A model generated the notes under the pieces. That model had not been told where the DNA came from, ran no database searches, and was given only the letters and a program-made list of their open reading frames with translations. The position numbers and the translations under genes are program-made. From Thermomonospora echinospora (GTDB lineage: Bacteria > Actinomycetota > Actinomycetes > Streptosporangiales > Streptosporangiaceae), in contig NZ_FNVO01000006.1 of the NCBI RefSeq assembly GCF_900108175.1, positions 248,001-312,000 on the forward strand: a stretch of DNA of 64,000 nucleotides, in the 5' to 3' direction. Shown here in pieces: positions 63,433 through 64,000 of this stretch (position 1 is the first letter of the stretch; each line of letters opens with the position of its first letter).

Positions 63433-64000
63433 ATGACGTACCGGCCCACCGTGCGCGGTCGCCGGCTGGCGCGGGAACTGCGCCGGCTGCGCGAGCAAGA
63501 GGGACTCACCCTGCAGGACGTCGCCGACCGGCTCGGCTGGTCGCGGGCGACGGTCTCCCGGCTGGAGACGGGGCAGACCCGGCCCCGTCCCGGCGACGTC
63601 GCCGACATCCTCGACCTGTACGGCGTGCCCAGCCCGCAGCGGGACGCGCTGATCGCCCTGGCCAAGCAGGCCGGGCTGCGCGGCTGGTGGACGGCCTACG
63701 CCGACGTGTTCACCGGCAGCTACGTCGCGCTGGAGGACGAGGCGTCGCAGATCCGCTCCTGGGACGCCCAGCTGATCCACGGGCTGCTGCAGACCGAGGA
63801 CTACGCCCGTGCGGTGATCAGCGCCGGGCGGATGCTGCCGACGGCGGCCGATGTGGACCGCCGGATCGACGCCCGCAAGGCCCGTCAGGCGCTGCTCGAC
63901 CGGGCCAACGCCCCGCACCTGCACATCGCGATCGACGAGGCGGTGGTGCGCCGCCCGATCGGCGGCCGCGAGGTGATGCGCGAGCAGTTGCTGTCGCTGG
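63433..64000 (+). CDS. XRE-family regulator with DUF5753-like domain, 5' part
   Basis: 189 codons are visible before the window ends. An N-terminal helix-turn-helix (LRRLREQEGLTLQDVADRLG, then WSRATVSRLETGQTRP) is followed by a DUF5753-type region (YVALEDEASQIRSWDAQLIH, GLLQTEDYARAVI). WhiJ-like regulators of this design control development and antibiotic genes, often with a DUF397 gene downstream. That gene would lie outside the window. Confidence 0.9.
   Translation, partial: MTYRPTVRGRRLARELRRLREQEGLTLQDVADRLGWSRATVSRLETGQTRPRPGDVADILDLYGVPSPQRDALIALAKQAGLRGWWTAYADVFTGSYVALEDEASQIRSWDAQLIHGLLQTEDYARAVISAGRMLPTAADVDRRIDARKARQALLDRANAPHLHIAIDEAVVRRPIGGREVMREQLLSL

Overview
The window is 64 kb of very GC-rich DNA with GTG and TTG starts, dense operons with ATGA or GTGA overlaps, many G+C-rich hairpins without U tracts, and regulator families typical of filamentous actinomycetes (an XRE regulator next to an RsbW-like ATPase, a mycothiol-linked DsbA-like protein, paired dynamin-like GTPases). 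I infer an actinomycete chromosome, perhaps Streptosporangiales (Actinomadura-like). I see no rRNA, tRNA, phage or complete transposon.

Left part (1-13 kb): the end of a luciferase-like flavin oxidoreductase; a GABA-catabolism locus (gabT, a PucR-type regulator, an aldehyde dehydrogenase); a sensor kinase; a PP2C phosphatase; rpiB; a CooC/MinD-like ATPase; and an ECF-type Ni/Co uptake operon (cbiMNQO/nikMNQO order) behind a near-perfect Nur-type box. Next to that promoter lie two CRISPR type I-E-like repeats exactly 61 bp apart, a one-spacer remnant with no cas genes in view.

Middle (13-45 kb): ordinary housekeeping and accessory genes: a DsbA-like nitroreductase, pepN, malQ, an amidase, a NERD protein, ilvD, a secreted PLC-like protein, an HNH nuclease, a prolyl oligopeptidase, a methyltransferase, a long HTH-TPR regulator, MscS, a group II truncated globin, an MFS exporter, a thioesterase, ettA, a diguanylate cyclase, ssb, and a pair of dynamin-like GTPases.

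Right part (45-62.3 kb): one long minus-strand cobalamin operon. It starts with a promoter, a cobalamin riboswitch and a possible 12-codon leader ORF. The order is then ChlI/ChlD-type chelatase, cobO, cobB, a GNAT gene, cobI, cobM, cbiD, cobL, a cbiG-cobJ fusion, ferredoxin, cobH, cbiX, cobC, a bluB-cobT fusion and cobA/cysG. The last gene overlaps the first dynamin GTPase gene by ATGA. Together they cover uroporphyrinogen III to adenosylated cobyrinic acid diamide and the lower-ligand steps. CobN, CobK, CobQ, CobD, CobU and CobS are not in the window. The right edge holds a divergent RsbW-like ATPase and XRE regulator pair.

Several genes have a TANNNT hexamer 6-8 nt before the start codon and no useful Shine-Dalgarno, suggesting leaderless mRNAs. 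All functions are read from sequence motifs and remembered family features; no database search was possible.
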